64,000 nt of DNA, taken from NCBI RefSeq assembly GCF_000227135.1, contig NC_018240.1, positions 1 to 64,000 on the forward strand, written 5' to 3'. This document shows, piece by piece, positions 51,612-61,962 of this stretch. The notes beneath the pieces are model-generated. The model saw nothing but the letters and a program-made list of their open reading frames with translations. It searched no databases and had not been told where the DNA came from. The position numbers and the translations under genes were made by a program. Numbering within the stretch: the stretch's first letter is position 1; the number at the start of each line of letters is the position of its first letter. The DNA comes from Leishmania donovani. Its lineage: Eukaryota; Euglenozoa; Kinetoplastea; Trypanosomatida; Trypanosomatidae.

Positions 51612-52808
51612 CTACTTCACCTCCTGCACCGCGCAGGCATAGTTACTGGGAGGTGGGGTCTCCGAGCCAGCGTCACCGTAGATGGCGCTGCACCTGCCCA
51701 ACAGTGCGCGGGCGAGCTTTGTGTGGCCGAGCTCTGCTGCCATAACGCCTTTGAGCACCAGCGTGCGGGCACACAGTGGATCTGTGGGGCCAACGTACCT
51801 CCGTCGCGTGGCTGCCACTGTATCTAGCAGCTTCAGTGCCTCGACGGATCGACCCTCCAGCAGTCGGTACACCTGCGCCACGTGTTCCATTGTCAAAGCC
51901 AGCTTCAGCTCCTCAGTACCGTCACCGCACTCGCCGCCGCCGCCTCCACGAAGCGTGCGTTGAGCAGCGTTCTTGTCGCTGCGGCGGCGCAGCGCGTGAA
52001 GATGCACGCGAATCGCCATGGAGCGCTGCCACGCTTGCAGCGCAGCGATGTAGTCGGCCGCCTCGTAGTGGCAGACGCCGATGGTGTGCAGGACGTCGGC
52101 GAGAAGACCACGGGGCGGCCCGAGCGTGTGCGCGAGCCGGTCCTGTGCGTCCAGCAGCAGCGCCATCGCGCTCGCAAGCAGCGTCTCTGGCGTACCTGAA
52201 GTAGCTGCAGTAGAGGATGGAGGTATCAACGAATGTGTCAGACGTGCATCAGCGCCGCACAGGTCAGCCGGTGGCGCGACCCACAGTTCACCGTCGCCGC
52301 GACGGGCTGGCGAGGATGGGGTGCGCCGAAGCTGTTCAAGGCGAAGCACAGCACGGTTGTACGCGACACCAGCCAGTCCCTCGTCCAGCTCACTACAGCA
52401 CGCGCACTCCACTTCTGCAGATGTGCCAGCAGATGAAAGCCTCGTGTGCGTGCTGGTCAGGCGCTCCCTCCAGTACCCGTCGCACGTCACAAGCAGTCTC
52501 TCCGCCTCGGCGTAGTCGTGCACAGCCATGTAGATGCTCGATAGGAGCAGGAGGGTGTTGCCGAAGAGTCGGTGGCGCTGACGCTGTTGAGCTTGTGAGC
52601 CTTCGCAGCCGACCGAGACGCTATCAGCGGCCTCTTCGTGATGGACGCCTCCATGGCGATGGTTGGTGTGGTCGCTGATGTCGCTGTGCGGACTATGTGA
52701 CAGTGAAAGGAGAGCCTCTTCCGCCGCGCCGCGTGCGTGGTGAAGGTCACCGAGGCGGTAGAGCCGCGTGGCGTCGGCGTAGAGCGCTGTCGCTAGGGAA
52801 AGACTCAT
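51612..52808 (-). CDS. Tetratricopeptide-repeat-like protein
   Basis: A 398-residue helical-repeat protein starting MSLSLATALYADATRLYRLG. TPR-type helices recur: LYRLGDLHHARGAAEEALLS, LLLLSSIYMAVHDYAEAERL, TIGVCHYEAADYIAALQAWQ and LKGVMAAELGHTKLARALLG. These give four or more units separated by Ser/Gly-rich loops. TPR proteins are protein-interaction scaffolds; no partner can be named. An upstream ATG at 52877 is in frame, but the first AG after the pyrimidine tract lies at 52855-52854, between the two ATGs, so the mature mRNA should begin after the upstream one. That favours the shorter start. No signal peptide or membrane segment is seen. Confidence 0.82.
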   Translation of the reverse strand: MSLSLATALYADATRLYRLGDLHHARGAAEEALLSLSHSPHSDISDHTNHRHGGVHHEEAADSVSVGCEGSQAQQRQRHRLFGNTLLLLSSIYMAVHDYAEAERLLVTCDGYWRERLTSTHTRLSSAGTSAEVECACCSELDEGLAGVAYNRAVLRLEQLRRTPSSPARRGDGELWVAPPADLCGADARLTHSLIPPSSTAATSGTPETLLASAMALLLDAQDRLAHTLGPPRGLLADVLHTIGVCHYEAADYIAALQAWQRSMAIRVHLHALRRRSDKNAAQRTLRGGGGGECGDGTEELKLALTMEHVAQVYRLLEGRSVEALKLLDTVAATRRRYVGPTDPLCARTLVLKGVMAAELGHTKLARALLGRCSAIYGDAGSETPPPSNYACAVQEVK

Positions 52809-55800
52809 AGTGCGCCTCTCACCGCAAACCTGCAAGGTCGATCCTCTAGCCCTCTTCATGACCGAGAGTGCACACATCAGCGATGACAGCGAAGTAAGGG
52901 ATGGGGCAGGGAGAAGAGGAAAGGCAAAATTAAGATGCGGCCCGGAAGATGATGGCGGTGGAGAGAATGTGAGAGAGAAGGTGCTTGCTTTTTCTCATGC
53001 GCGTATCGGCGCCGTCCTCTGCTACCGCCCCTTCCCCAAGAGCGACGCTGAGGTGCACGCGTACAAGCACGCAGCGGGCACCCCTCTACAACGCAAGAGA
53101 GCGAGAGCGGCTGCGAGTGGGCATGGGGTCCGCCCTTTCAGTGCAAGTGGCTGTGAAGGAAGCGGGGTGGTAGAGAGCAGAGAGCCGCCGCGGCCCCTCC
53201 CCTGTCAAAGGCGCCGTTGCACCGGCAGCCGACACAGTGCTCCGGCGGGTATAGAAGACAGGGGTGTTCGCCCCGCTGCATCTCTATCGTGGTGAGTGTG
53301 TGTCGGCATGTGCACAGTCAGAGAACCACGCAGGTGCGCACAGGCGCGCGCTGGAGACGAAGCGGAATCGTAGAAGACCAAAAAAAAAGAAAGTCAGAAG
53401 AAATGCCGCCCGAGGGCAGCTGAGATCCAAAGTGGGCAGGGGGTGGTGGGGTGAGGGACGACGCGGGCACACACACTCAACGCCGACAACCGTGGTAGAC
53501 ATCCCACGTCACTACCCTCGCATAAACACAACAAAGCCGAGGAGAAAGTGCAAGAGAACAAGAGCGCATAGACACCCGCCGGCGCGCACACGCGCGTCAT
53601 CATCGTCCTACAGAGCGAAGGACAGACACGCCCACACAGAGAGAGATGAAGTGAATCGACCGAAAAAAAAAGACCAGCGAAAAGAGAAACACGAAATGAC
53701 GGTGGAGGCCAACGAGAAAAGAGCGGCGGTCCAGCAAGTGCTTACGTGCGAGACGGAGCGAGAGAAAGCAGCGGGTAGCGGCGGCGTAGGAAAGCTTGTG
53801 CAGGTATGCATCCAGTGACACGCAAAAGCCGCTCACACATCGGCGCATAAGCGCGTGCACGCATGCCTGGCGTGACGTTGACTCCTCTCTCCGCCTCATG
53901 TAGGAGTGTTTGGAGAAAACAACAAGAAGCACATCCGTCTCAGCTGCCCACCACAGCACTTCGCACACGCACACGAATTCACGGCGTAAGACGAAGTGGG
54001 ATAAGAAAGAAACCACGACGGAAATTTAGAGAAGAGATGGGGGGCGCGAGAAGAGCGCATCAGAAATGACTGCGAGGCAGGGCGCGTCAGCGTTCCCGAG
54101 AGAGGGAAAGAGATGGAAGTGTCATCGTGCGCATGCCTTGACAAGTGTTTTGGGAGGGAGGGACTGTAGAATGAGCTGCACAGCTCATCAGCCACGCGCT
54201 CCCGCACACTCGCGCAACACTTCCGTAACATCACCCTTTCTCTCCTCTACCTCACCCCCTGCTCGCGCATACACGCGCTGGCCTGGGCGCCGGCGTCCAC
54301 CTTTCCACGTAGCACACATCATTCTTGCGCCTTGCGCGCACATCTGCCGGCTCCTCTCTCTTCCTCAGTCTCTCGTGAGCCCGTGGGCCGGCAGAAGACT
54401 GGACACGGACGCAAAACGTGACGTGAGGAGGTCAATACAGCACGACACGAGGGAGCCAGGAAGGAAAGGAGGGAAGCAGTCAAGAGGGACGAAAAGAAAA
54501 GGTGGCAGAGAGCTTACAAGACTGCCTCCACTTGCTGCATATGCATGTCTGTGAGTCTGTGGGGAGAGAGTGAGACAGGAAGAGGGGTAGAGGAGGGCAG
54601 ACAATGGGGTATCGCGCAAAGAACTTGAGTACGGCCGAACATGCTCCGACCGGCGACATCAACGCCAACCAATACGAAATAGGATTGCGGATGAAGAAGG
54701 AAAGCACACAGAAACTGGAATTGAGAGGAAGACAAAAAAAATGAGAGAAGTCAAAGACTGCATCTGAAAAGAGTCGATGTGCATATATTATGTACGGCAT
54801 ATTATGGTGCACATGTGCATGTGTCTATGTGTGTGCTCCAGTGACAGAGATAGACACGTATACATCGCACACGAAACATACATTGAGAGACACACGCCCA
54901 GACGCACATGCACACACACGCCAACACGGACAGGACAGAAGAGAGAGGGAGGGGGGACGGAAAGGGTGTACAACAGGGATGAGAGTGATGAGCGAAAAGA
55001 AGACAGAGGGAGAGGAGGTGAAGAAATCACTGAGATGGGAGAGTTGTGGCGCGTGTGTGCGCTTGCGTTCGTGTTCGCGGGTGCGTCTGCATCACGCGCA
55101 CGCACACACGCAAGGATCCGTATGGGCGCACGATTGCGGCACAACACAGGTAAAGCTGGAGAAGAAGAGAGTCTCACAGAGAGAGAGCAGACCGCAACCA
55201 TATATGCAGGCATGCCTGCACGCACATGCTTCTTGAGCCACCGCCTCGCCCTCGTTGCTGTCCTGACGCCGCCACCGAGGGTTCTGCTTTTCTCGCTGCC
55301 GTTTGGCGTACGCCCCCCCCCCATCATCATCGTCATCACAGCAGCTGCGGCGGCGGCGGCGGTGGTGGTGGTGGTGGTGGCCGCATCGCACATAGAGAAG
55401 AGCACGAGTGAGAAAGATGGGCATGTGTGTGGGGGTACATGGAATAGAAACACAAAAGCAAGATCGATGCATCCTTCGATGTGGTGAAGGTGGCAGAAGA
55501 GAAGAGGGACGGCAGACATGCATGTGCCTGTCTGAGGGGGGAGGGACCTCGATAGTCGGTGAGAGACCCGAGAGAGCAGGAAAGCACATGATGGCAACGC
55601 TCACAGACTTAAAAACCGGCAACCACAACAGAGGAAGAGAGCAGCGCACCAACAACAAGCGCCACCCGTTCCAACAGAGAAAGAGAGAGGGGGGAGTGCA
55701 GCACGCACACACACACACACACCTACGGAGACAAGAAGGGAAGGAAGACGAAACAAAGCCCCCAAATGGCGGTTAGACCATGAAGAAGAGGGTGAGAATA

Positions 55801-57838
55801 CGCCGAAAAGAGGGGTGGATTAGGGGGCCGGGCCGCGGTGAGGCGAGGGCGGTGCGTGGGGTGAAGAAGGCCAGTGGTGAAGCCTCACACAATCGCACAC
55901 CCGTACATGCACACGGAGAGAAAGAGAGCGGAGCGAAGGATAAGAGAAGGAAGACTCAGAAAATATCAAAGAGCCGCACGAGGAAGAGGAGGTGTTGAAG
56001 TTGATACAACACAGTCCCTATGATGTGAGCAACTCTCCTCCACCCCTCTTCCAACCTCCTTCGAGATATTCGACACCGCTTCCGGATCATGAGATATGCA
56101 CATGCACACGTGCAACACGTGTGAGCGCACACGAGAGGAGGAAAAGTGCAGCATTATGAAGTTTGAGAGCCAGAAGAAGGCAAGTCCGAAAACGAAGACA
56201 GCTGCACAGAGGCACATCTAGCATTCATCACGCGCGCAGGGACGCGCAGCGGTTGTGCGAAGGCAACGACAGGATCCACGACGGGGAGGGAGGATGTACA
56301 GCGAGAGAGCTAAAAAACAAGGAAGAAAACTCGAGTCGAAAAAGAAAAACAAAATTTGAAAATGCAATCCGAAAAAACGCACACATACGCACGGGGAGGG
56401 GGGGGGGCAGAGCAACGCAACGACTGTCGAAGCCCGCAGGGACAAGTGACAACACTATAGAAATCACCTAAGAGAAAGGGTATAAGCCGATGCCTTGTGT
56501 GCGTGTGTCGCCGCACTTGTACACGCACACATGTATTCCACATCTCACCACACAGATTTTGCTTCGTTTGGCATACAACAGCAGCAGCCAGCAGGCAATA
56601 CGCTCTCCTCTGCACTCTTTTCGATCACCGTGCTTACCTCCCGCATGTCGGCCAACCACCACCACCACCCTGCTTGCCCCCTACTCCGCCCATCCGCCGC
56701 ACCGGAGTGACGTCCCTTCTTCGTCTCGTCGCTCCTCCGCCCCACCCTCAGTGCGGCGGGTGTACCGCTGTCTAGTGCAGAGCTCTTCATGTGCACCATC
56801 GACTTTAAGGGAAGAGATGTGGAGCGGTGGAAGACACCTGTTCTCGAACATCACACGCAGTGGCACACTCGCACACAGATAGAAACACAGCATGGCGCTA
56901 GCGTGTTCTGAAGCGTGAGACTGATGCGCGCATGCGCCGCTGCTGTGGCGGCCTTCCTGCGTGCGTGCGTGTGTGCGTGAGCGCTGGAGACACAGAGAGG
57001 GGGTGGGGCCAACGAGTTGGGGGACAGAGGCGAGTAAGCGAGAAAAGAAAAGAATGCGTATACCCAGAGAGGGAGAGAGACGACACGTACGCACACATTT
57101 GTGCCACAGAGGAGACCACGAAGAGACAGCGGCGGTGGCGTGCGATGAGAAAAGAGGCGGCCTGCACAACTAGTCGGATGAAGAAAGCAAATCGTGGAAA
57201 GAACAAGAGAAAGAGGACACGTGTATATGTGTCGGTGTGTACAACATCGAGCACGCAAGATGAGGCAGCATTCTGGGGGAGGGGAGAGGAGCACGCACGC
57301 ACGCACACCGACACGCATAACGACGGGAGCGATAAAACCCGATGAAAAACGGACTTACGCGCACACACACCGGAGGCGGCAGTGCGAACGCCGCCAACCA
57401 CCAAAACAACAGAGATGGAGAGAGGGCCGAGAAGATCAGCAGACAGAAAACACGGCGTACACACAGACACAACTGCGGCAGACTGCACTGAGGCTGTGCC
57501 TGTAGCTATGTAATCGCATGAGACGCAAACACAAGCGTTTGAGTTGCATCTGCTGCGCATACACTCAGGCACATAGGCACACGGAGAAAGGAGTGGAGGA
57601 GATGGCAGCAGCGCATCACATAGATCTACAAGGAAGGCGAGGAGGTCGTCCTGCACCTCCACGACAGCGCGACGGACGAGCACGTGTGCTGAGGTGCACA
57701 CAGTGGCTCGCTGGCCCATTTTCTGTCGCCCATCGACCGGCCACCTGCCGACTTGCCACTCTACTTCTCTCTCCCTATCCTGGCCCATCCCCGTCTCCTA
57801 GTCGCCGATTCCGCCGCACGTGACCTCATCCACAGATG
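52809..57838. other. Very long spacer, no gene recognised
   Basis: About 5 kb without a supported gene, the largest gap in the window. Purine-rich runs (53240-54120, 54880-55040, 55870-55990, 56330-56400) alternate with pyrimidine-rich ones (54220-54390, 56640-56760). CA tracts and GGC/GGT trinucleotide runs (55342-55380) are present. Open frames on both strands are low-complexity. A short inverted repeat ATGAGCTG-CA-CAGCTCAT lies at 54171-54188. Confidence 0.6.
52854..52925 (-). promoter_or_regulatory. Predicted trans-splice acceptor of the TPR protein mRNA
   Basis: The pyrimidine tract at about 52925-52880 (including TTTTGCCTTTCCTCTTCTCC) is followed by the first AG at 52855-52854. It excludes the upstream ATG at 52877 and decides the start at 52808. 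Inferred. Confidence 0.45.
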
Positions 57839-58585
57839 TTACTCGGGGAGGTAGCCCATCGCGCTCAGAGTCTCTATGTACTCGTTGTGTGGCACGACCC
57901 ACACGGCGAACCCGCCCTCGGCCGAAAAGTTGGTGCAGGACCCGGGCAGCTTCCCCTTCCGCACCTGCATCGTAATCTGCTGATACCCGGCCAAGCCTTC
58001 TGGGGTGGAGGCCTCGTAGTAGTGGACGACGTCGAGCCCGGGGCCCTGCTGCCGCTGCTGTACCGACTCTCCGCTGGGCTTATCAAGCATGTCCTCCACG
58101 TTCGAGTAGGAACCATACGGCGATGAGCTAGTGGTCTTGCTCGTCCCACCGGCCGCAGCGGCGTTGCGGCGTGACTGCTTGCGCAGGCTCGCAAAGTCGA
58201 CGTTGCCGTAGCTGAGCACCTTCCTTTCCGGCTCTACGGCGCGCTCCCGCAGCTCCACGCAGCTCGCCTGCCACGGGCATTGGTGCAGGAGCGCGTTGTT
58301 GAGGATACGCTCGCTGCCGCCATGGCCAAGCGGCGTAGGCGGCAGACTCGTCGCCTCCCTCGAACGTGTGACGGCCTCGTAGAAACGCTTGAACTCCTTC
58401 AGCTGTGCCTTGCTGGGGGTGGAGACAGGATGCCTCAGCGCCGAAAGTGGCGCGGGCTTCGTGCGAGGACGCGCCGTATAGTAGGCGCCGCTGCTGTTTT
58501 GACGCATGGAGACGTAGCCTTTGTACATCGCAGACGCCACAGCTGCGCCGACGTCGGAGCGCCGCACCAGTGTTAGCGTCAGCAT
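57839..58585 (-). CDS. Unknown protein
   Basis: A 248-residue protein starting MLTLTLVRRSDVGAAVASAM. The N-terminal 30 residues are basic and hydroxylated with no early acid except Asp11, so a mitochondrial presequence is possible. A helical segment (SKAQLKEFKRFYEAVTRSRE) is followed by an Ala/Gly/Ser-rich linker. The C-terminal 70 residues look folded, with beta-rich text such as LDVVHYYEASTPEGLAGYQQ and GGFAVWVVPHNEYIETLSAM. No family is recognised. The gene stands alone between two of the largest spacers of the window, but its composition is clearly coding. Confidence 0.8.
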   Translation of the reverse strand: MLTLTLVRRSDVGAAVASAMYKGYVSMRQNSSGAYYTARPRTKPAPLSALRHPVSTPSKAQLKEFKRFYEAVTRSREATSLPPTPLGHGGSERILNNALLHQCPWQASCVELRERAVEPERKVLSYGNVDFASLRKQSRRNAAAAGGTSKTTSSSPYGSYSNVEDMLDKPSGESVQQRQQGPGLDVVHYYEASTPEGLAGYQQITMQVRKGKLPGSCTNFSAEGGFAVWVVPHNEYIETLSAMGYLPE

Positions 58586-58762
58586 GACTGCGTGTGTGGA
58601 TACGCGATGGCAGATGTCTGTGTGAGTAACCTGTGTTAGATGCTTGCTTGGGCGAGCGGGGAGTGTGTGCGGGGTGCGTTGCTTCGATGTGAAAAGTCAC
58701 GTGAGGCAGAGGTAAAGAGAATAGACGCACTCGCTTGCCAATACATGCATGTCGTAATCCAA

Positions 58763-58793
58763 TGTGTGTGTGTGTGGGGGGGGGGGGGGGGGG
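58763..58793. repeat. GT tract followed by 18-base G homopolymer
   Basis: (GT)n runs directly into 18 consecutive G on the plus strand, which is a C run in the transcript. It can form G-quadruplex DNA on the template strand. Homopolymer length may be an assembly estimate. Confidence 0.9.
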
Positions 58794-59643
58794 CGGTAGC
58801 CGTGGCGGCAGTGAAGGCGCAAGCGCGTATCATCACGGCCACAGAAGTACGATAGAGAGAGGTAGAGCAAGGAGAGGAGTGAGGATAGAATGAGGCATAC
58901 AAATAGAGAGCGGCAGCAGGGAGCTCGAAAGAGGCACCAGCTCATCATCGCCAACTCAGCTCGTACACGCGGGTGCGTATTTGATAGAGAGGAAACGAAA
59001 AGTGAAGCACAACGACAGCAACAATCGATGTTAGCATGGGTGCGGGGCAGACACAGGCACATGCACGCATAAGTACCTACGCACACGCAGAAAGGGAAGA
59101 AAAGGAACCGGGGCATAGGCGCGCTCCTTTCGTTGTGTGTCGTGTGTGTGCGTGTTGTGCTCAGTGCGCCGCTAGTTGCGCTCATCGGCAGCATTCACAA
59201 ATTATCCTCGCGCACACGCACGCCCACAGAGCACAACAACAAAACCACCCACAGACACACGCTCATGCACACACGCAGGCACACACGCGCGACGCCCCTC
59301 ACAAGCATGTTGCAGTTCCCCACGAGGCGAGAAAAGACGCCTTCAAGACAAGAATCGGAGGAAGGGGGCAGGGGAACAGATGTGAAGGAAAAAGAGCAGC
59401 TCCGCACACCAAACACACACACACACCGAATGCGTGGAGGGAGGGCAGAAGTCGCAGAAGATGCGTGTGAGTGCCAGCACGAATACCATTTTGTTGTTTT
59501 GCATGCACTCGTGCACCCTGCATGCACTTAAAGACCACCCCCGACGACCCGCACGACAGGCGTCACCGCTTCCGCCCTCGAACGCAGGACCCTGGACGCG
59601 GCCCGCGCGGATCAAGGCATGGCAGTGCAGCTAGGTCCCTGTC

Positions 59644-59700
59644 TCACCGAGCGCGCAGCACGTATCCGAGGAAGGGCAAGTAGATCCTCGCTAGACGCAT
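59644..59700 (-). CDS. Very short ORF downstream of a strong splice signal
   Basis: Only 18 residues (MRLARIYLPFLGYVLRAR), but it is the first ATG after a clear poly-T tract and AG at 59833-59832 on the minus strand. The same frame stays open upstream for dozens of codons and reads LNPGLLQRSVVPPNQV just before the Met. It may be a relic of a small gene, a microprotein or chance. Confidence 0.15.
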   Translation of the reverse strand: MRLARIYLPFLGYVLRAR

Positions 59701-61057
59701 GACCTGATTCGGCGGCACGACGCTTCGTTGTAGAAGACCAGGGTTCAGCCGTAGTGCAACAGGAAGTAGATGAGCTGTGGTTGTTGTGTATGCGCCTGTG
59801 GGTTGACTTGTTCGTGGGTGAAACGGACACGCTGATAAAACAGAAAACAAACGAAAAAAAAAAGCGTACCTTTCGTGGCCGTGAGAGGAGACGAAGGGGG
59901 TAGAAGAGGGCGCGAGGAGGAGGATGGGGTTTCGGAGCCCTCCCTCTCCGCTGCCAAAGCGCAGGCGGCGCACGCACGCACACGCCCACACGCGCACACG
60001 CTCAGGCGCACACATAAAACGGTCCCTCTGTGGGTACTAACGTCAGCAAAAAGCACTTGGGAGAGAGAAAAGGGGGGAGAAGGGGGAGATCGAAGGCATG
60101 GGCAGAGGTAAAAACACCGAAATATAAAAGGAACGAAGACGTACTCGCGTACGCTTGGCACAGAGGTCGGCGAACCGCGGAAGGGCGAGGACGGTGTGTC
60201 AGGCGCGCCGAAAGACGAAGAAGAAAGGCAAAAAAAGACAGAAATCACTCGTCGAAATCCAATAAAGCGTACACACACGCACGCACGCATGCGCATGGTC
60301 AGTGCAGCATTCACCTCACGTACAGCCTCTACTCCCCCTCCCTCCCTCCTGATCGTTCTTCTCTTTTCCCCGTTTTGACGCCCTTCTGCCATGGTCTCCT
60401 CGCCCCCTCCTCTACGATGCTCTCACCCATCCCCCTCTCCCGCCCCATGTTCCCGTCCGCAACACGGAAAGCGCACAGCCAGCACACACACACGCGCGTA
60501 AATTTTGGGGAAGGATGCGGCGAGAAAACGAGGAAGGGGAAATAGTAGGGGGAGGGGAAATCGGAGAAAAGGGCACACACACGTGCATGTGTATGTATGT
60601 ATGTGTACGTGCGTATGTAGGAGAGCGGAAATGGCTGATGCAGGTATGGAATCAAGAGGGACGGAGCCACGCAGAGACACATGCACCGACATGCACGCAA
60701 GCCGACAATGGCGATGACGCTCATGAGGAGGAATAATGGCCGACACCGGAGAAAGGGTCGGAAAGTGATGCATGGAAGAGGGAAGAGGGGGCGCACACAT
60801 ACACAACACATATAAAGCACACGTGTACACGTACAGGAAGGCAAACCAAAATGCAGCAAGGAGAGAGGGGAGGGGGTGGGGGTGGGGAGAAAAACGCACA
60901 ACAAAAACACAGAAAATGCGGACGGAAAACGAGCAAGCACCAAGAACAAAAATAGAAAAAAGCGAGAGAAGTACGCAAAAGGCAGAAGAGGACTTCACGC
61001 TTCAACATGTCCGTTTTTATCTTCCATTCAACGTAAGTTGAACTCCACTCAAGCCCA

Positions 61058-61588
61058 GGCCTGCCACAGGCCCCACATCGCGTGGTGCGAAGCAGCCGTA
61101 CACACGCGTTGCAGCAATGCGCCGACCCAGTCATCTGAGCACGGCCTCTGACTCGAGCTCCGCCCACCCACTTCCCACGCCGCCACCCGGTGCATCCCCT
61201 TCGGGGTGGCGCAGGCTCCTCTACCAGTGGGCAGTGAAAATCGGGGGTGGGTGGGATTCGTTCGAGTTACGCGGACACTTTGCCCATCATATGGATGGCA
61301 CAAGCGTGTTCACTGTCGCAGGTCGCTCCGACGCATCACCATCCACGACCTCGCCGCCGCCATGAGTCGCAATGAATCCCTCTGACTTCCCCACGTCCTA
61401 GGCACTTGGCGCCGTCACCGCCAGGAAGTCCTTTGGCATTGGCAAGGACCAGGGGCTGCGTGGCTTCCTCCCCGAGAGAGAGAGTGTGTGTGTGGGGGGA
61501 GGGGGGAGGGGGGGGTGCACTGGACCCTTGTTGATACCACGCACGGAGAGGTGATTCCCTCCCCCCACCCCACAGCATCATCGGGTGA
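61058..61588 (-). mobile_element. SIDER-like degenerate retroposon, copy 2
   Basis: An intact copy of about 530 bp, from GGCCTGCCACAGG to CATCATCGGGTGA on the plus strand. As far as I can compare by eye, 61058-61508 is identical to 26416-26866. Outside these limits the two copies share no flanking sequence, so these mark the element boundaries. It has no long ORF with known domains. Its position in the putative 3' UTR of the lipase gene fits SIDER elements, which are known in Leishmania to affect mRNA stability. The family name is inference from size, location and a hallmark-like stretch. Confidence 0.7.
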
Positions 61589-61962
61589 ACGGAGAACAGG
61601 AACAAAACGAAAAGGAAAAAAATAGAATGGGCGAACAAAGGGTGCCGCACCCGCGTGTGCCCACGCGCGTGCGTTCGAGCACCTTTGCGCGTGTATGTGT
61701 GCGGTGTGCACGTCGAAGCAAAAACAGGAAGAGGACGAAAAAGGAAAACGGGAGAGACAAGGCAAAAACACAAAGGAAGCGGCGGGGCGGCGGAGGGTCG
61801 ACAGAGATTGCGGAAGACGCACCGTGGGCGGGAAAGAAAATCGAAAAAAAAAAACAAAATTTAGGCGAGACTCGGCACCAACAGCCCCGGAGACAGCAAC
61901 GGCACAGCGAAGAGAGCAGCGGCGGTCACGAGCGCCCGGCACACGCGGGTGGGGGCCCTCTA

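Larger units (their letters stand above)
58586..61962. other. Long spacer with SIDER-like copy 2
   Basis: A 3.4-kb spacer. It holds the 5' UTR of the 248-residue protein, an 18-base G run at 58776-58793 after a GT tract, a non-repetitive island at about 59530-59860 with a strong splice signal, and the SIDER-like element at 61058-61588 in what should be the 3' UTR of the lipase gene. Confidence 0.6.

Noticed and set aside
52809..52877. Upstream ATG at 52877 as start of the TPR protein
   Set aside because: The first AG after the pyrimidine tract lies downstream of this ATG, so the spliced mRNA should not include it. The call is inferential and the longer form remains possible.
59860..59880. 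GGTACGC before the poly-T tract, as a possible cis-intron 5' site
   Set aside because: The implied intron would be about 40 nt, far shorter than the few known trypanosomatid cis-introns, and no flanking exons encode a recognisable protein.
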